49,286 nt of DNA from Chloroflexi bacterium UBA6077. GTDB taxonomy: Bacteria > Chloroflexota > UBA6077. Positions 25,185-33,215 of this stretch are shown here, in pieces. The position numbers and the translations under genes are program-made. Below the pieces are notes generated by a model, which saw nothing but the letters and a program-made list of their open reading frames with translations, was not told where the DNA came from and ran no database searches. Every line of letters begins with the position of its first letter. Position 1 is the first letter of the stretch. The stretch is taken from assembly GCA_002436065.1 (NCBI GenBank), contig DIXP01000052.1, forward strand, positions 1 through 49,286, in the 5' to 3' direction.

Positions 25185-26610
25185 GGCCCCACAGCAGTTG
25201 TGGAGAGAGCCATTGCCAAAGGCAGGAGACAGACAGAGGGACCTCTTCGGCTTCGCGGAGCCTGAGCCGGAGAAGGATGATCTCCAGGGGGCGCCTCTGG
25301 CCGCCCGGATGAGACCGAGGAGCCTGGACGAGTACGTGGGCCAGGAGCAGCTGATCGGCCCGGGCAGGGCGCTGCGCCGTGCGATAGAGACCGACCGAAT
25401 CTCCTCCTTCATCCTCTGGGGCCCGCCGGGCACCGGCAAGACCACCCTGGCTCAGATCATCGCCAATGCCACCCACGCCCACTTCGTTGGGCTGAGCGCC
25501 GTCTCGGCGGGCGTCGCCGACCTGCGCAGGGTCATCGAGGAGGCGTCACGGCTGCGCCGGCAGGAGGGCCATCGCACCATCCTGCTGATCGACGAGATCC
25601 ACCGCTTCAACAAGGCCCAGCAGGACGCCGTCCTCCACGCCGTGGAGCAGGGCGTGGTGACCCTCATCGGCGCCACCACAGAGAACCCCAGCTTCGAGGT
25701 AAACTCTGCCCTGCTCTCCCGCAGCCGTGTCTATACTCTTCGAGCGCTGAAGGATGACGAGATCGAGACCCTGATCCGCCGGGCCCTGTCGGACAGCGAG
25801 CGCGGGCTTGGCGAGATGAAGGTGGAGCTTGCACCGGAGGCCCTAAGCGCCCTGATTTCCATGGCGGGCGGAGATGCGCGCACAGCGCTGAACGCCCTGG
25901 AACTGGCTGCCACCGCCACTCAGCCCGACGACCAGGGCTGCCGAGTCGTCGCCCTGGCCGCCGTCGAGGATGCCCTGCAGCGGCGTGCCCTTCAGTACGA
26001 CAAGGGCGGAGAGCAGCACTACGACGTCGTCTCCGCCTTCATCAAGTCGCTTCGGGGATCCGATCCGGACGCGGCGCTCTACTACCTGGCCCGCATGCTG
26101 GAGGCCGGCGAGGACCCCCTCTTCATCGTCCGCCGCATGGTGATCCTGGCGGCCGAGGACGTGGGGCTGGCCGATCCCCAGGCGCTGACGATCGCCGTCG
26201 CCGCCCAGCAAGCCGTCCATTTCGTTGGGCTACCCGAGGGATACCTCCCGATGGCGGAGGCGTGTATCTACCTGGCCACTGCCCCCAAGAGCAACTCCGC
26301 CATCACAAGCTACCAACGGGCGAGGGAGGCGGTGATGCAGCAGGGTAGCATGCCGGTGCCCCTCCACCTGCGCAATGCCCCCACCGGGCTGATGAAGTCG
26401 CTCGGCTACGGCAAGGGCTACGATTACTCCCACGACTTCGGTCCGGACGACCCCCGCCGTTATCGCCAGCGCTACCTTCCAGAAGGCCTCGAGGGAGGCT
26501 TCTACCAGCCCTCCTCCCACGGCTTCGAGAAGGAGATCCAGGAGCGTATGCAGCGTATGGCGGAGTTCAGACGGGCGGGGAACGCCAAGCCCCCTACCAA
26601 GAAGGATTAG
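25183..26610 (+). CDS. rarA: Replication-associated recombination protein A (MgsA/RarA AAA+ ATPase)
   Basis: The protein of about 475 aa matches RarA/WRNIP1. A short N-terminal segment with DLFGF precedes PLAARMRPRSLDEYVGQEQL. The AAA+ core has Walker A GPPGTGKTT, Walker B LLIDEIHRF, sensor 1 GATTENPSF and SRSRVYTL. The C-terminal tetramerisation domain holds YDVVSAFIKSLRGSDPDAALYYLARM and EDVGLADP. It acts at stalled replication forks with SSB and RecA. The start is uncertain: ATG 25183 has no ribosome-binding site and overlaps a promoter-like -10 box. The stop overlaps the convergent PAP2 gene by four bases. Confidence 0.92.
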   Translation: MAPQQLWREPLPKAGDRQRDLFGFAEPEPEKDDLQGAPLAARMRPRSLDEYVGQEQLIGPGRALRRAIETDRISSFILWGPPGTGKTTLAQIIANATHAHFVGLSAVSAGVADLRRVIEEASRLRRQEGHRTILLIDEIHRFNKAQQDAVLHAVEQGVVTLIGATTENPSFEVNSALLSRSRVYTLRALKDDEIETLIRRALSDSERGLGEMKVELAPEALSALISMAGGDARTALNALELAATATQPDDQGCRVVALAAVEDALQRRALQYDKGGEQHYDVVSAFIKSLRGSDPDAALYYLARMLEAGEDPLFIVRRMVILAAEDVGLADPQALTIAVAAQQAVHFVGLPEGYLPMAEACIYLATAPKSNSAITSYQRAREAVMQQGSMPVPLHLRNAPTGLMKSLGYGKGYDYSHDFGPDDPRRYRQRYLPEGLEGGFYQPSSHGFEKEIQERMQRMAEFRRAGNAKPPTKKD

Positions 26611-27269
26611 GGCTCGAAGGTCGCCATCCCATTCTCAGCCTGGTCTCGGCGGTGAAGGTTCTTCTGGGCACGGCGGTAGGTGGCCGTCAACAGGGCTAGC
26701 CACAAACCCCCGATGAGGTAGCCGGCCGCGACGTCGCTCGTCCAGTGGGCACCGAGGAACACCCTGGAGGGGCCAACCAGCAGGATGAGAACGCTGCTGA
26801 TGACCACCACGGCCCATCGAAGCGTCCCCTCAAGCCCCATGAATGCCAGGTAGGCTACGAAACCGTAGAACACTTCGAACAGCACCACGTGGCCGCTGGG
26901 GAAGCTGTACCGGTCCATAGGATAGAGGAGGCGATCCCCAGAGCCGCTATAGGGACGCGCCCTTCGAGTCGCCACCTTCAATACGAGACTGAGAGCAGGG
27001 CCGGTCAGAGTGGCCAGGACGAACAGGGCCTCTAGCTTGCGCCGCGAGAGTACCAGGAGGGCGGTAGCAAGGGCGACGATTGCCGTTGCCCACCTTGGGG
27101 TTCCAAGCTCGCTCACGCCCATCATCAGGACCGTCAGCCCCGCTCGCCTTCGGTCTCCCATGCCACGCGGTCGGTCCGTGGGCAAGAGGGAGCGGTTGCC
27201 GGGTGCTCGACCTGCCAGCAGCGCAAGTAGAGCCAGCAGCAGACCACCGAATAGGATCCTCCGTCTCAT
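26607..27269 (-). CDS. PAP2-family membrane phosphatase
   Basis: The 220-aa integral membrane protein has the three PAP2 motifs: KVATRRARP (KxxxxxxRP), SFPSGH (PSGH) and SRVFLGAHWTSD (SRxxxxxHxxxD). These make up the vanadium-haloperoxidase-like active site of phosphatidic acid, PGP and undecaprenyl pyrophosphate phosphatases. About six hydrophobic segments are visible, the first acting as a signal anchor. ATG 27269 follows GGAGGGG. Undecaprenyl-pyrophosphate recycling or lipid phosphate hydrolysis is likely; sequence alone does not choose. An Arg-rich cytoplasmic loop (residues 30-44) follows the first helix. Confidence 0.87.
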   Translation of the reverse strand: MRRRILFGGLLLALLALLAGRAPGNRSLLPTDRPRGMGDRRRAGLTVLMMGVSELGTPRWATAIVALATALLVLSRRKLEALFVLATLTGPALSLVLKVATRRARPYSGSGDRLLYPMDRYSFPSGHVVLFEVFYGFVAYLAFMGLEGTLRWAVVVISSVLILLVGPSRVFLGAHWTSDVAAGYLIGGLWLALLTATYRRAQKNLHRRDQAENGMATFEP

Positions 27270-27493
27270 GTCCCCTCCGAGCGTACAAGACCGATACGCC
27301 TCTCACCTTCAGGGCATCAGCGCAGGGAACATGCCGACCCGAGTGGAGGCACCGACCTGGATGTCTTCTCCCTCAAGAGTTATTATGAAGCCTCGGGGGG
27401 ATACGGTCGCGGTCTGCGATCCGAGCCTCGGCTCGCCGCTGCCCGCGGCAGGCGAGATACGACACTCCCCTGCTTTCTGGAGGACGAGCGACT

Positions 27494-28255
27494 ATGATTG
27501 AAGCAAAAGAGCTGGGCAAGGACTACGGCAGTCTGCCGGCGGTCAAAGGGCTTAACCTCACCGTCCTCCCCGGCGAACTGTTCGGCTTCCTCGGCCCCAA
27601 CGGCGCGGGCAAGTCCACCACCATCCGCATGCTGGCCGGCCTGCTCAAACCCAGCAGGGGGACCGCCATAGTGGCCGGCTTCGACGTCCTGAAGGAGCCC
27701 CTGGAGGTGAAGCGGCGTATCGGCTACATGGCCGAGAGTCCCTACCTGTACACGAAGCTCACAGGACGGGAGTTCCTGTCCTTCATGGGAGACCTCTACG
27801 GTGTCAAGCCGGCGGTCGCCTCCGAGCGGGCCGATCGGCTCCTCGCCCTCTTCGAGCTGGCGGACAAGGCCGACGAGCTGGTTGAGGGCTACTCCCACGG
27901 CATGCGCCAGAAGCTGGCCCTGGCGGGCACCCTCCTCCACGAGCCCCAGCTCCTCTTCCTGGACGAGCCCACCTCGGGGCTCGACCCGCGCAGCGCCAGG
28001 GTGGTGAAGGACCTGCTGGTGGGGCTGGCCGAAAGGGGCCACACGGTCTTCCTGTCCACCCACATCCTGGAGATCGCCCAGCACATGTGCCATCGGGTGG
28101 GGATCGTCGATCGGGGAGAGTTGGTGGCCGTGGGCTCCCTGGAGGAGCTGAGACGCGAGGCTCGGGCCGGGCAGGCCTCCCTGGAGGAGCTGTTCCTCCA
28201 GCTCACTGGAGGGGCCGAGGCGCGGGATCTCGCCACTTACCTGGAGGGGAGCTGA
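27494..28255 (+). CDS. ABC transporter ATP-binding protein
   Basis: The 253-aa ATPase has Walker A GPNGAGKST, a Q-loop replaced by YMAESPYLY, signature YSHGMRQKLALAG, Walker B LLFLDEPTSGLDPRS and the H-loop STHILE. The ABC-2/DRA type signature (SHGMRQ) is typical of exporters. GGAGG nine bases before ATG 27494 sets the start. The permease begins one base after its stop, so the two form an operon. Substrate is unknown; drugs, lipids or polysaccharides are typical of this class. Confidence 0.9.
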   Translation: MIEAKELGKDYGSLPAVKGLNLTVLPGELFGFLGPNGAGKSTTIRMLAGLLKPSRGTAIVAGFDVLKEPLEVKRRIGYMAESPYLYTKLTGREFLSFMGDLYGVKPAVASERADRLLALFELADKADELVEGYSHGMRQKLALAGTLLHEPQLLFLDEPTSGLDPRSARVVKDLLVGLAERGHTVFLSTHILEIAQHMCHRVGIVDRGELVAVGSLEELRREARAGQASLEELFLQLTGGAEARDLATYLEGS

Positions 28256-28256
28256 G

Positions 28257-29927
28257 ATGCTTCGGGTGCTGCTGCTCCATCGGCTGCGGCTGTGGCGGAA
28301 CCAGACTTTCCGAGGGCCGCGCAGACTCAGACGCCTCCTCACCCTGGCCATCTCCCTGGCCGTGGGTCTGGCCTTCCTCGGCCTGGTGTACCAGGGCAGC
28401 CTCGGCTTCTTCGCCCTACTGGCCCGGGTCGATCCAGCGCTGGTGAGGTTCTTCCTATCCCTCGGGTTCGCGGGGATGGTCATCCTGGGCCTCTTCACTG
28501 GGGTGGGTACCATCCTCCACCAGCTCTACCTGGCATCGGATTTGGATCTGCTGTTGGCGGCGCCCGTCTCCCTCCGCGACCTCTTCCTGCTCAAGCTGGC
28601 GGAAGCCTGGTTTGCCACCGGCATCGGGGGCGTGCTGGGCCTGGCTGTCCTGGTGGGATATGGCCGTGCCCTGGAGATGCCGCCACCTTTCTGGCCCCTG
28701 GCTCTGCTCGTGATCGGGGCGGTGACCCTGGTGCCGACTGCGCTCGCCATGGTGGTGGTCATGCTGGCCATGCGGATCATGCCGACCAAGCGGGTCGAGG
28801 GGATCGTCGCCCTGCTCGGGGGGCTGCTGGCCGCGGTGATGTGGTTGCTCTTCCAGACGGTCAACGTGGGCGGCCGGCGCAACCCAGCCTGGCAACCGGG
28901 TTCGGAGTCGCTGCGCGACCTGGAGCAGATGGCCGTCCAGTGGGGCGACGCGGTCGGGTGGACGCCCGTAGCGTGGGCGGTCGATGCGCTGACGGCCGTT
29001 GGGGAGGGCAAGTGGCCAGCTCTGACCCTCGATCTGGCGCTGCTGGGTGGGGCGACCGTGGGGCTGGTGGGCATCGCCTACCTGATCTTCCGGCAGAGCT
29101 TCTACCTCGGCTGGGGAGGGCTTCGGGAGGTCGCCCCTCGTGGGCAGAAGGTCAGGGGCCGAGGGGGGCTGCTCCCCGGCCTGCTGCGTCCCCTGCCATC
29201 CCCAGTGCGGGCCATCGTCCTGAAGGACTGGAGGGTGCTGCCCCGGGACCTGAGGGTGCTGGGCGGGCTGATAATGCCCATCGCCATGCTGGCCTTCTTC
29301 GGCTTCTCGGCTCTGCGCGGGGGACCTGGTGACCTTCCGGCGCCCGCGGGGTTCTGGCTGGGGATGCTCCCGGTGGCCCTCATCCCCTTCATGCTGGGAG
29401 GCAATCTCTCGTCGCGCGCTTTCGGTATGGAGGGCAGGGGCTTCGCGCTGCTGCGGGCCTCTCCGCTCAAGGTCGGCCAGATATTTATCGCCAAGCTGGT
29501 GGCGAGCTACCTGCCCATGCTCGCCCTCACCTGGGCCGTCGCCCTCCTCCTGGGGGTCTGGCTCGGAGGGTCGTTGGCACAGATCGCGGCCACCCTCGGC
29601 ATGTCCGCCTGGCTGGCAGCGGGAGTGGTGGCGGCTTACGTCGGGGGAGGGGCGATGTCCACCAACTTCGAGGCGGACAATCCTCAGACGTCGGTCGGCT
29701 GCCTGGGGCAGCTGGTCTCCTTCGTCGCGGGCTCCCTCTTTCTGCTTGCCAACGTCGGTCTGTTCGCCTGGTTGGTGCTCGGCTCCTCGGGGATACTGCC
29801 GCCCGGGCTGCCGGGGGGAGAGGCGGTCGGCCTGGCGCTGGGGGCGGGTGTCGTGGTGTCGGTCGCGGGGATCGCCGGCCTGGCGCGGCTGGGAGTCAAG
29901 ACGCTGGAGGGGTGGGAGGGGAACTGA
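28257..29927 (+). CDS. ABC-2 type exporter permease, about 12 membrane segments
   Basis: The 556-aa protein is highly hydrophobic, with two repeats of about six membrane helices each separated by a cytoplasmic stretch (about residues 290-325, LREVAPRGQKVRGRGG). Segments DLDLLLAAPVSLRDLFLLKL and GRGFALLRASPLKVGQIFIAKL are the repeated cytoplasmic motif seen in both halves of this permease family. It would form the membrane part of the exporter with the ATPase encoded just upstream, two ATPases per permease. No substrate clue is present in the neighbourhood. The large open frame on the opposite strand here is a GC-rich shadow. Confidence 0.88.
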   Translation: MLRVLLLHRLRLWRNQTFRGPRRLRRLLTLAISLAVGLAFLGLVYQGSLGFFALLARVDPALVRFFLSLGFAGMVILGLFTGVGTILHQLYLASDLDLLLAAPVSLRDLFLLKLAEAWFATGIGGVLGLAVLVGYGRALEMPPPFWPLALLVIGAVTLVPTALAMVVVMLAMRIMPTKRVEGIVALLGGLLAAVMWLLFQTVNVGGRRNPAWQPGSESLRDLEQMAVQWGDAVGWTPVAWAVDALTAVGEGKWPALTLDLALLGGATVGLVGIAYLIFRQSFYLGWGGLREVAPRGQKVRGRGGLLPGLLRPLPSPVRAIVLKDWRVLPRDLRVLGGLIMPIAMLAFFGFSALRGGPGDLPAPAGFWLGMLPVALIPFMLGGNLSSRAFGMEGRGFALLRASPLKVGQIFIAKLVASYLPMLALTWAVALLLGVWLGGSLAQIAATLGMSAWLAAGVVAAYVGGGAMSTNFEADNPQTSVGCLGQLVSFVAGSLFLLANVGLFAWLVLGSSGILPPGLPGGEAVGLALGAGVVVSVAGIAGLARLGVKTLEGWEGN

Positions 29928-30122
29928 GCTTGATCCGAAGGTAATCATATCGTAGAGTCTCGCTTCCCCTGGGAAGGTCGACGCCGTGTTCCAGCCGAAA
30001 CGGATGTCTCCCCGGTACTGGCATTCCTGGAGGAAAGCAGACGGCACGGCTGCTAGCAGTAAACCGCTGGCCGCCGTGCCCATAGACACCAGAGGCTGCT
30101 TGCTAGCGCTGAAGCCGACGCT

Positions 30123-30866
30123 TCAGACCCCGCGCAGACCGGTGAGGATGCTGAGGATGCCGGCAACGGTGATCAGGATGGCGACCAGCGCCCGATAAAC
30201 TCCGATGGGTGCCCATTTGAAGGCCGAGGCGCCCACCCACGTCCCGACCACCAGCGCGGGAAGCACAGCCACGCCGACGGCCAGCGCCTCCACCTGGACA
30301 AGGCCGCCCATCCAGAAGCCCACCACCGTCAGGACGCTTAACGGACCGAAGAAGCCCAGCAAGGTCCCGCGCACCACCTCCTTGCTGTAACCCTGGCCCA
30401 TGAGGCACAGCACCACCGGTGGACCGCCCATGCTGGTGCTGGCGTGAAGAATCCCGCTCACCACCCCGGAAACCACCAGCCACAGCCGCTCACGCTTCAG
30501 CGGGCGGGTGACGCCGAAATACACCAGGGCGCCGAGGACGGTGACGACCACGCCTATCAGGATCCTCAATGGGTTGGGATCCAGCTTCGCGAGCACCAGC
30601 ATGCCCAGGGGAATCCCTGCCAGGGCTCCAGCCAGCATCAGCCCAACCTTGCCGAAGGACACGCTCTTCCGGTTGCCCAGCGTGACGCTCAACGACAGGA
30701 CGGCGTTCAGCACTGTGGAGGCCACCACCACGTGGCGAGGTTCCCATACCAGGGAGAGGAGAGGGGCGAGCACAAGGGCGAAGCCGAAGCCTGTGAGCGA
30801 CTGGGCTATCGCCGCCACGAACACCATGGCACCGGCGACGGCCAGGAAAAGTAGGTCTACTTCCAC
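30123..30866 (-). CDS. TauE/SafE-family anion permease
   Basis: The 247-aa protein has about eight hydrophobic segments and the TauE/SafE pattern of duplicated halves: AIAQSLTGFGFALVLAPLL in the first and GVVSGILHASTSMGGPPVVLCLM in the second. Members export sulfite, sulfoacetate or other small organic anions. It starts at GTG 30866; the ribosome-binding site is poor, so an internal start is possible. The gene is alone between repeats and a divergent OpgC-like gene. The 195-base gap after its stop (29928-30122) shows nothing recognisable. Confidence 0.85.
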   Translation of the reverse strand: MEVDLLFLAVAGAMVFVAAIAQSLTGFGFALVLAPLLSLVWEPRHVVVASTVLNAVLSLSVTLGNRKSVSFGKVGLMLAGALAGIPLGMLVLAKLDPNPLRILIGVVVTVLGALVYFGVTRPLKRERLWLVVSGVVSGILHASTSMGGPPVVLCLMGQGYSKEVVRGTLLGFFGPLSVLTVVGFWMGGLVQVEALAVGVAVLPALVVGTWVGASAFKWAPIGVYRALVAILITVAGILSILTGLRGV

Positions 30867-31012
30867 GATGGGAGATCAGGTCCTTTCGGAAAAGCTTGGC
30901 CGGGAGGCGGCAGCGCAGATGATCCCACTCAGCGGCCGACAAGTCAACCGGCCGATAGACGAGCTGGAACGGTTTGCGACCGGCTAGACATGATCCTGCA
31001 CGGATGCTAACC

Positions 31013-31039
31013 TTGGCAACAATCACAGAACAATACAAT
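31013..31039 (+). promoter_or_regulatory. Weak promoter before the OpgC-like gene
   Basis: TTGGCA (31013-31018) and TACAAT (31034-31039) are 15 bases apart, shorter than ideal. It is the best match in the 210-base divergent gap. Confidence 0.35.
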
Positions 31040-31076
31040 CCAGCCAATCTCCAGCAAAGAAAGGCTATCACTCAGA

Positions 31077-32294
31077 GTGGATGTTAAGCTCGCCATCGAC
31101 GGCCCGGGCAAGATTCCTGCGTTCCTCTGGAGGCTGTGGCTCGGGTTCCGCTCGCTCTCCTATTCAGATCCCGGCAAGCGCGACATGCGGCTGGACTTCC
31201 TGCGCGGGCTGGCCATCTCCGCCATGGTCGTCGACCACATCGGGGGAGATACCTTCCTGACCACCATCAGTGGAGGGAACCGGTGGATAGTATCGGCCGC
31301 TGAGTTCTTCGTATTTCTCTCGGGGTTGGTGCTGGGCATCGTCTACGGCAGCAGGATGAAGCGGGCCGGGTTCGGCGCAGCGACCACTGGGCTGCTGAGG
31401 CGCGCCTTGACCCTATACCAGAGTTCCGTTGGGATGGCCCTCGGTTTCGTTGCACTCTTCATGCTAACCGAGCTGCGACTGTGGGTAGATCGGCCCAGCG
31501 GACTCGGTCTATCCAACCCATTGGACGCCGTGGTTGGCATCATTACCCTCCACCACTCCTACCACGGCTCAGACGTGCTGGTGATGTACACCATCATGCT
31601 GGTGTTCAGCCCAGTGGTCTTCCTGCTCCTGCATCAGGGGCGAATCTGGTACGTGTTGGGTGGGTCATTCGCCCTGTGGTCCCTCTACCAGGGCTTCCCC
31701 CAGCAGAGCTACCTGCCGTGGACGGTGACCAACAGCTTCTTCCCCGTGGCCTCATGGCAGCTACTGCTGATCCTGGGCATCGTTGTTGGCTACTATCGTG
31801 GGGTTGTCACCGGATGGTTGTGCGGTGGCGGTGCATCCTGCCGACTCACGGTTCTCACCGCGGCCTTCGCGCTATACCTGTTGGTTCGAACCTACCAGCT
31901 ATTCGGCGACGCTCAACTGCCCCAAGCACTGTTCGGCGATGCCACCTACAGTTCGCTGTTCGCCAAGGAGGGATTGGGGCCCGGTCGCGTCCTGGCATTC
32001 CTGTGTGTGGGGCTCCTGGCCTACACAGTGGTCAACCTGCTCTGGGTTCCGCTCTATCGGAGCCTCGGCTGGCTGATGTTGCCGCTTGGGCAATCCTCTC
32101 TGTACGTCTACGTGGCTCACCTCTACGTCCTGGTCGTCCTCTACAACATGGTACCGCACTTATCATGGATCCCGGCCGATGCCATCAACATCTCCGCCCA
32201 GACCGTGGGCCTGGGGGTCTGCTGGCTCCAGGTGCGCTACCAGTTCGCATCCTTCGTCGTTCCTCGCCACGGTCCGCACCACACCGTCGGCTAA
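31077..32294 (+). CDS. OpgC-like membrane acyltransferase
   Basis: The 405-aa protein has about ten membrane segments. It carries the OpgC opening RDMRLDFLRGLAISAMVVDHIGG, AAEFFVFLSGLVLGIVYG, the NSFFPVASWQLLLILGIVVGYYRG core and the C-terminal LGQSSLYVYVAHLYVLV segment. OpgC succinylates osmoregulated periplasmic glucans in Proteobacteria. In a non-proteobacterium a general polysaccharide O-acyltransferase role is more likely. The GTG start at 31077 has a distant AAAGG; ATG 31185 right at the family core is the alternative. It stands alone. Confidence 0.8.
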   Translation: MDVKLAIDGPGKIPAFLWRLWLGFRSLSYSDPGKRDMRLDFLRGLAISAMVVDHIGGDTFLTTISGGNRWIVSAAEFFVFLSGLVLGIVYGSRMKRAGFGAATTGLLRRALTLYQSSVGMALGFVALFMLTELRLWVDRPSGLGLSNPLDAVVGIITLHHSYHGSDVLVMYTIMLVFSPVVFLLLHQGRIWYVLGGSFALWSLYQGFPQQSYLPWTVTNSFFPVASWQLLLILGIVVGYYRGVVTGWLCGGGASCRLTVLTAAFALYLLVRTYQLFGDAQLPQALFGDATYSSLFAKEGLGPGRVLAFLCVGLLAYTVVNLLWVPLYRSLGWLMLPLGQSSLYVYVAHLYVLVVLYNMVPHLSWIPADAINISAQTVGLGVCWLQVRYQFASFVVPRHGPHHTVG

Positions 32295-32436
32295 CGCCTT
32301 GGGCACAGTCGTCCGCACCCTGCTGACACAGTCAGAAGCCCCCTCGGCCACGGCCGGCCACGACCCCCAACAGCTCCGCTACAGCATGCGGCTCGTGGTC
32401 CGCTCCTCCACCTCGGCCCCCTGAACAAGATCATGG

Positions 32437-32442
32437 TACAAT
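32437..32442 (+). promoter_or_regulatory. Extended -10 promoter for the translin operon
   Basis: TACAAT at 32437 is preceded by TGG, an extended -10-like context. No good -35 box was found. It lies about 60 bases before the translin ATG. Confidence 0.4.
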
Positions 32443-32499
32443 TCGTGATCACTCGACCCTCTGTGAGGCCGAGTGAAGCTGTGCAGCTGGAGGACCCCC

Positions 32500-33213
32500 A
32501 TGGCGAAGCTGGAAGAGCTAGGTGCCGACCTGATCCGAGAGATGGAGATAAAGAACGCGGCCAGGGAGAAGGCGCTCGCCGCCTCCAGAGAGTTGACCCG
32601 CTCTTGCGCCTTGAGCATTCGAGCCGTGCACCGGGGAGAGAACGACAAGGCTCGTGAACTGATCGATAAGGCCCGGGCCATCAGCGACCGGATGATCGCG
32701 GCCGTGAAAGACCACCCCGAGTTTCGCTTCGCGGGCTACGTTCAGGACTCGCAGAAGGAGTTGGCCGAGGCATACATCACCTATGCCCTGATCAACCGCG
32801 AGCCGATCCCCACGCGGCAGCAAATAGGTGTGGAACCGGCAGCATTCATGAACGGCATGGGAGAGTCGGTCGGCGAACTGCGCCGTTTCATCCTCGACCG
32901 GTTGCGCCGTGGGCAAACGGATCGCAGCGAAGAGATCCTGCAGACCATGGATGACATCTACAGCATCCTGGTCACCATCGACTTCCCGGATGCCATGACC
33001 GGAGGCCTACGCCGCACTACCGACTCGGTGCGAGGCATCATGGAGAAGACCCGTGGCGACCTGACCACCGCCCTCCGCCAGCGCGACCTGCAGCTGGCCC
33101 TCGAAAAGCAATCAGCAATCAGCATTCAGCCATCAGCTTCCAACCCGGAGGAACCAGAGCTGGGCGCCCAGGACCCAGAGTCCGGAACGCAGAACTCAGG
33201 ACTCGCTGAGTAG
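32500..33213 (+). CDS. Translin-family RNA-binding protein
   Basis: The 237-aa, all-helical protein matches the prokaryotic translin family over about residues 1-200: SIRAVHRGENDKARELIDKA, FRFAGYVQDSQKELAEAYITYALI, the QIGVEPAAFMNGMGESVGELRRFILD helix and IDFPDAMTGGLRRTTDSVRGIMEKTRGDLT. Eukaryotic translin with TRAX forms the C3PO RNase. The acidic residues of the catalytic TRAX pattern (E-x-x-E in KELAEAY, and a later Asp) appear present here; that is inferred from memory of the family. ATG 32500 follows GGAGG by six bases. The last 35 residues are encoded by sequence that looks like a genomic repeat (ATCAGCAATCAGCATTCAG). The next gene, a tRNA nucleotidyltransferase, starts three bases after its stop, which suggests a link to tRNA or small RNA metabolism. 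Confidence 0.85.
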   Translation: MAKLEELGADLIREMEIKNAAREKALAASRELTRSCALSIRAVHRGENDKARELIDKARAISDRMIAAVKDHPEFRFAGYVQDSQKELAEAYITYALINREPIPTRQQIGVEPAAFMNGMGESVGELRRFILDRLRRGQTDRSEEILQTMDDIYSILVTIDFPDAMTGGLRRTTDSVRGIMEKTRGDLTTALRQRDLQLALEKQSAISIQPSASNPEEPELGAQDPESGTQNSGLAE

Positions 33214-33215
33214 CC

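Noticed and set aside
28455..30089. 544-aa open frame opposite the ABC permease
   Set aside because: It is antisense to a convincing membrane protein, with low-complexity Gln/His/Pro/Arg composition typical of GC-rich shadows.
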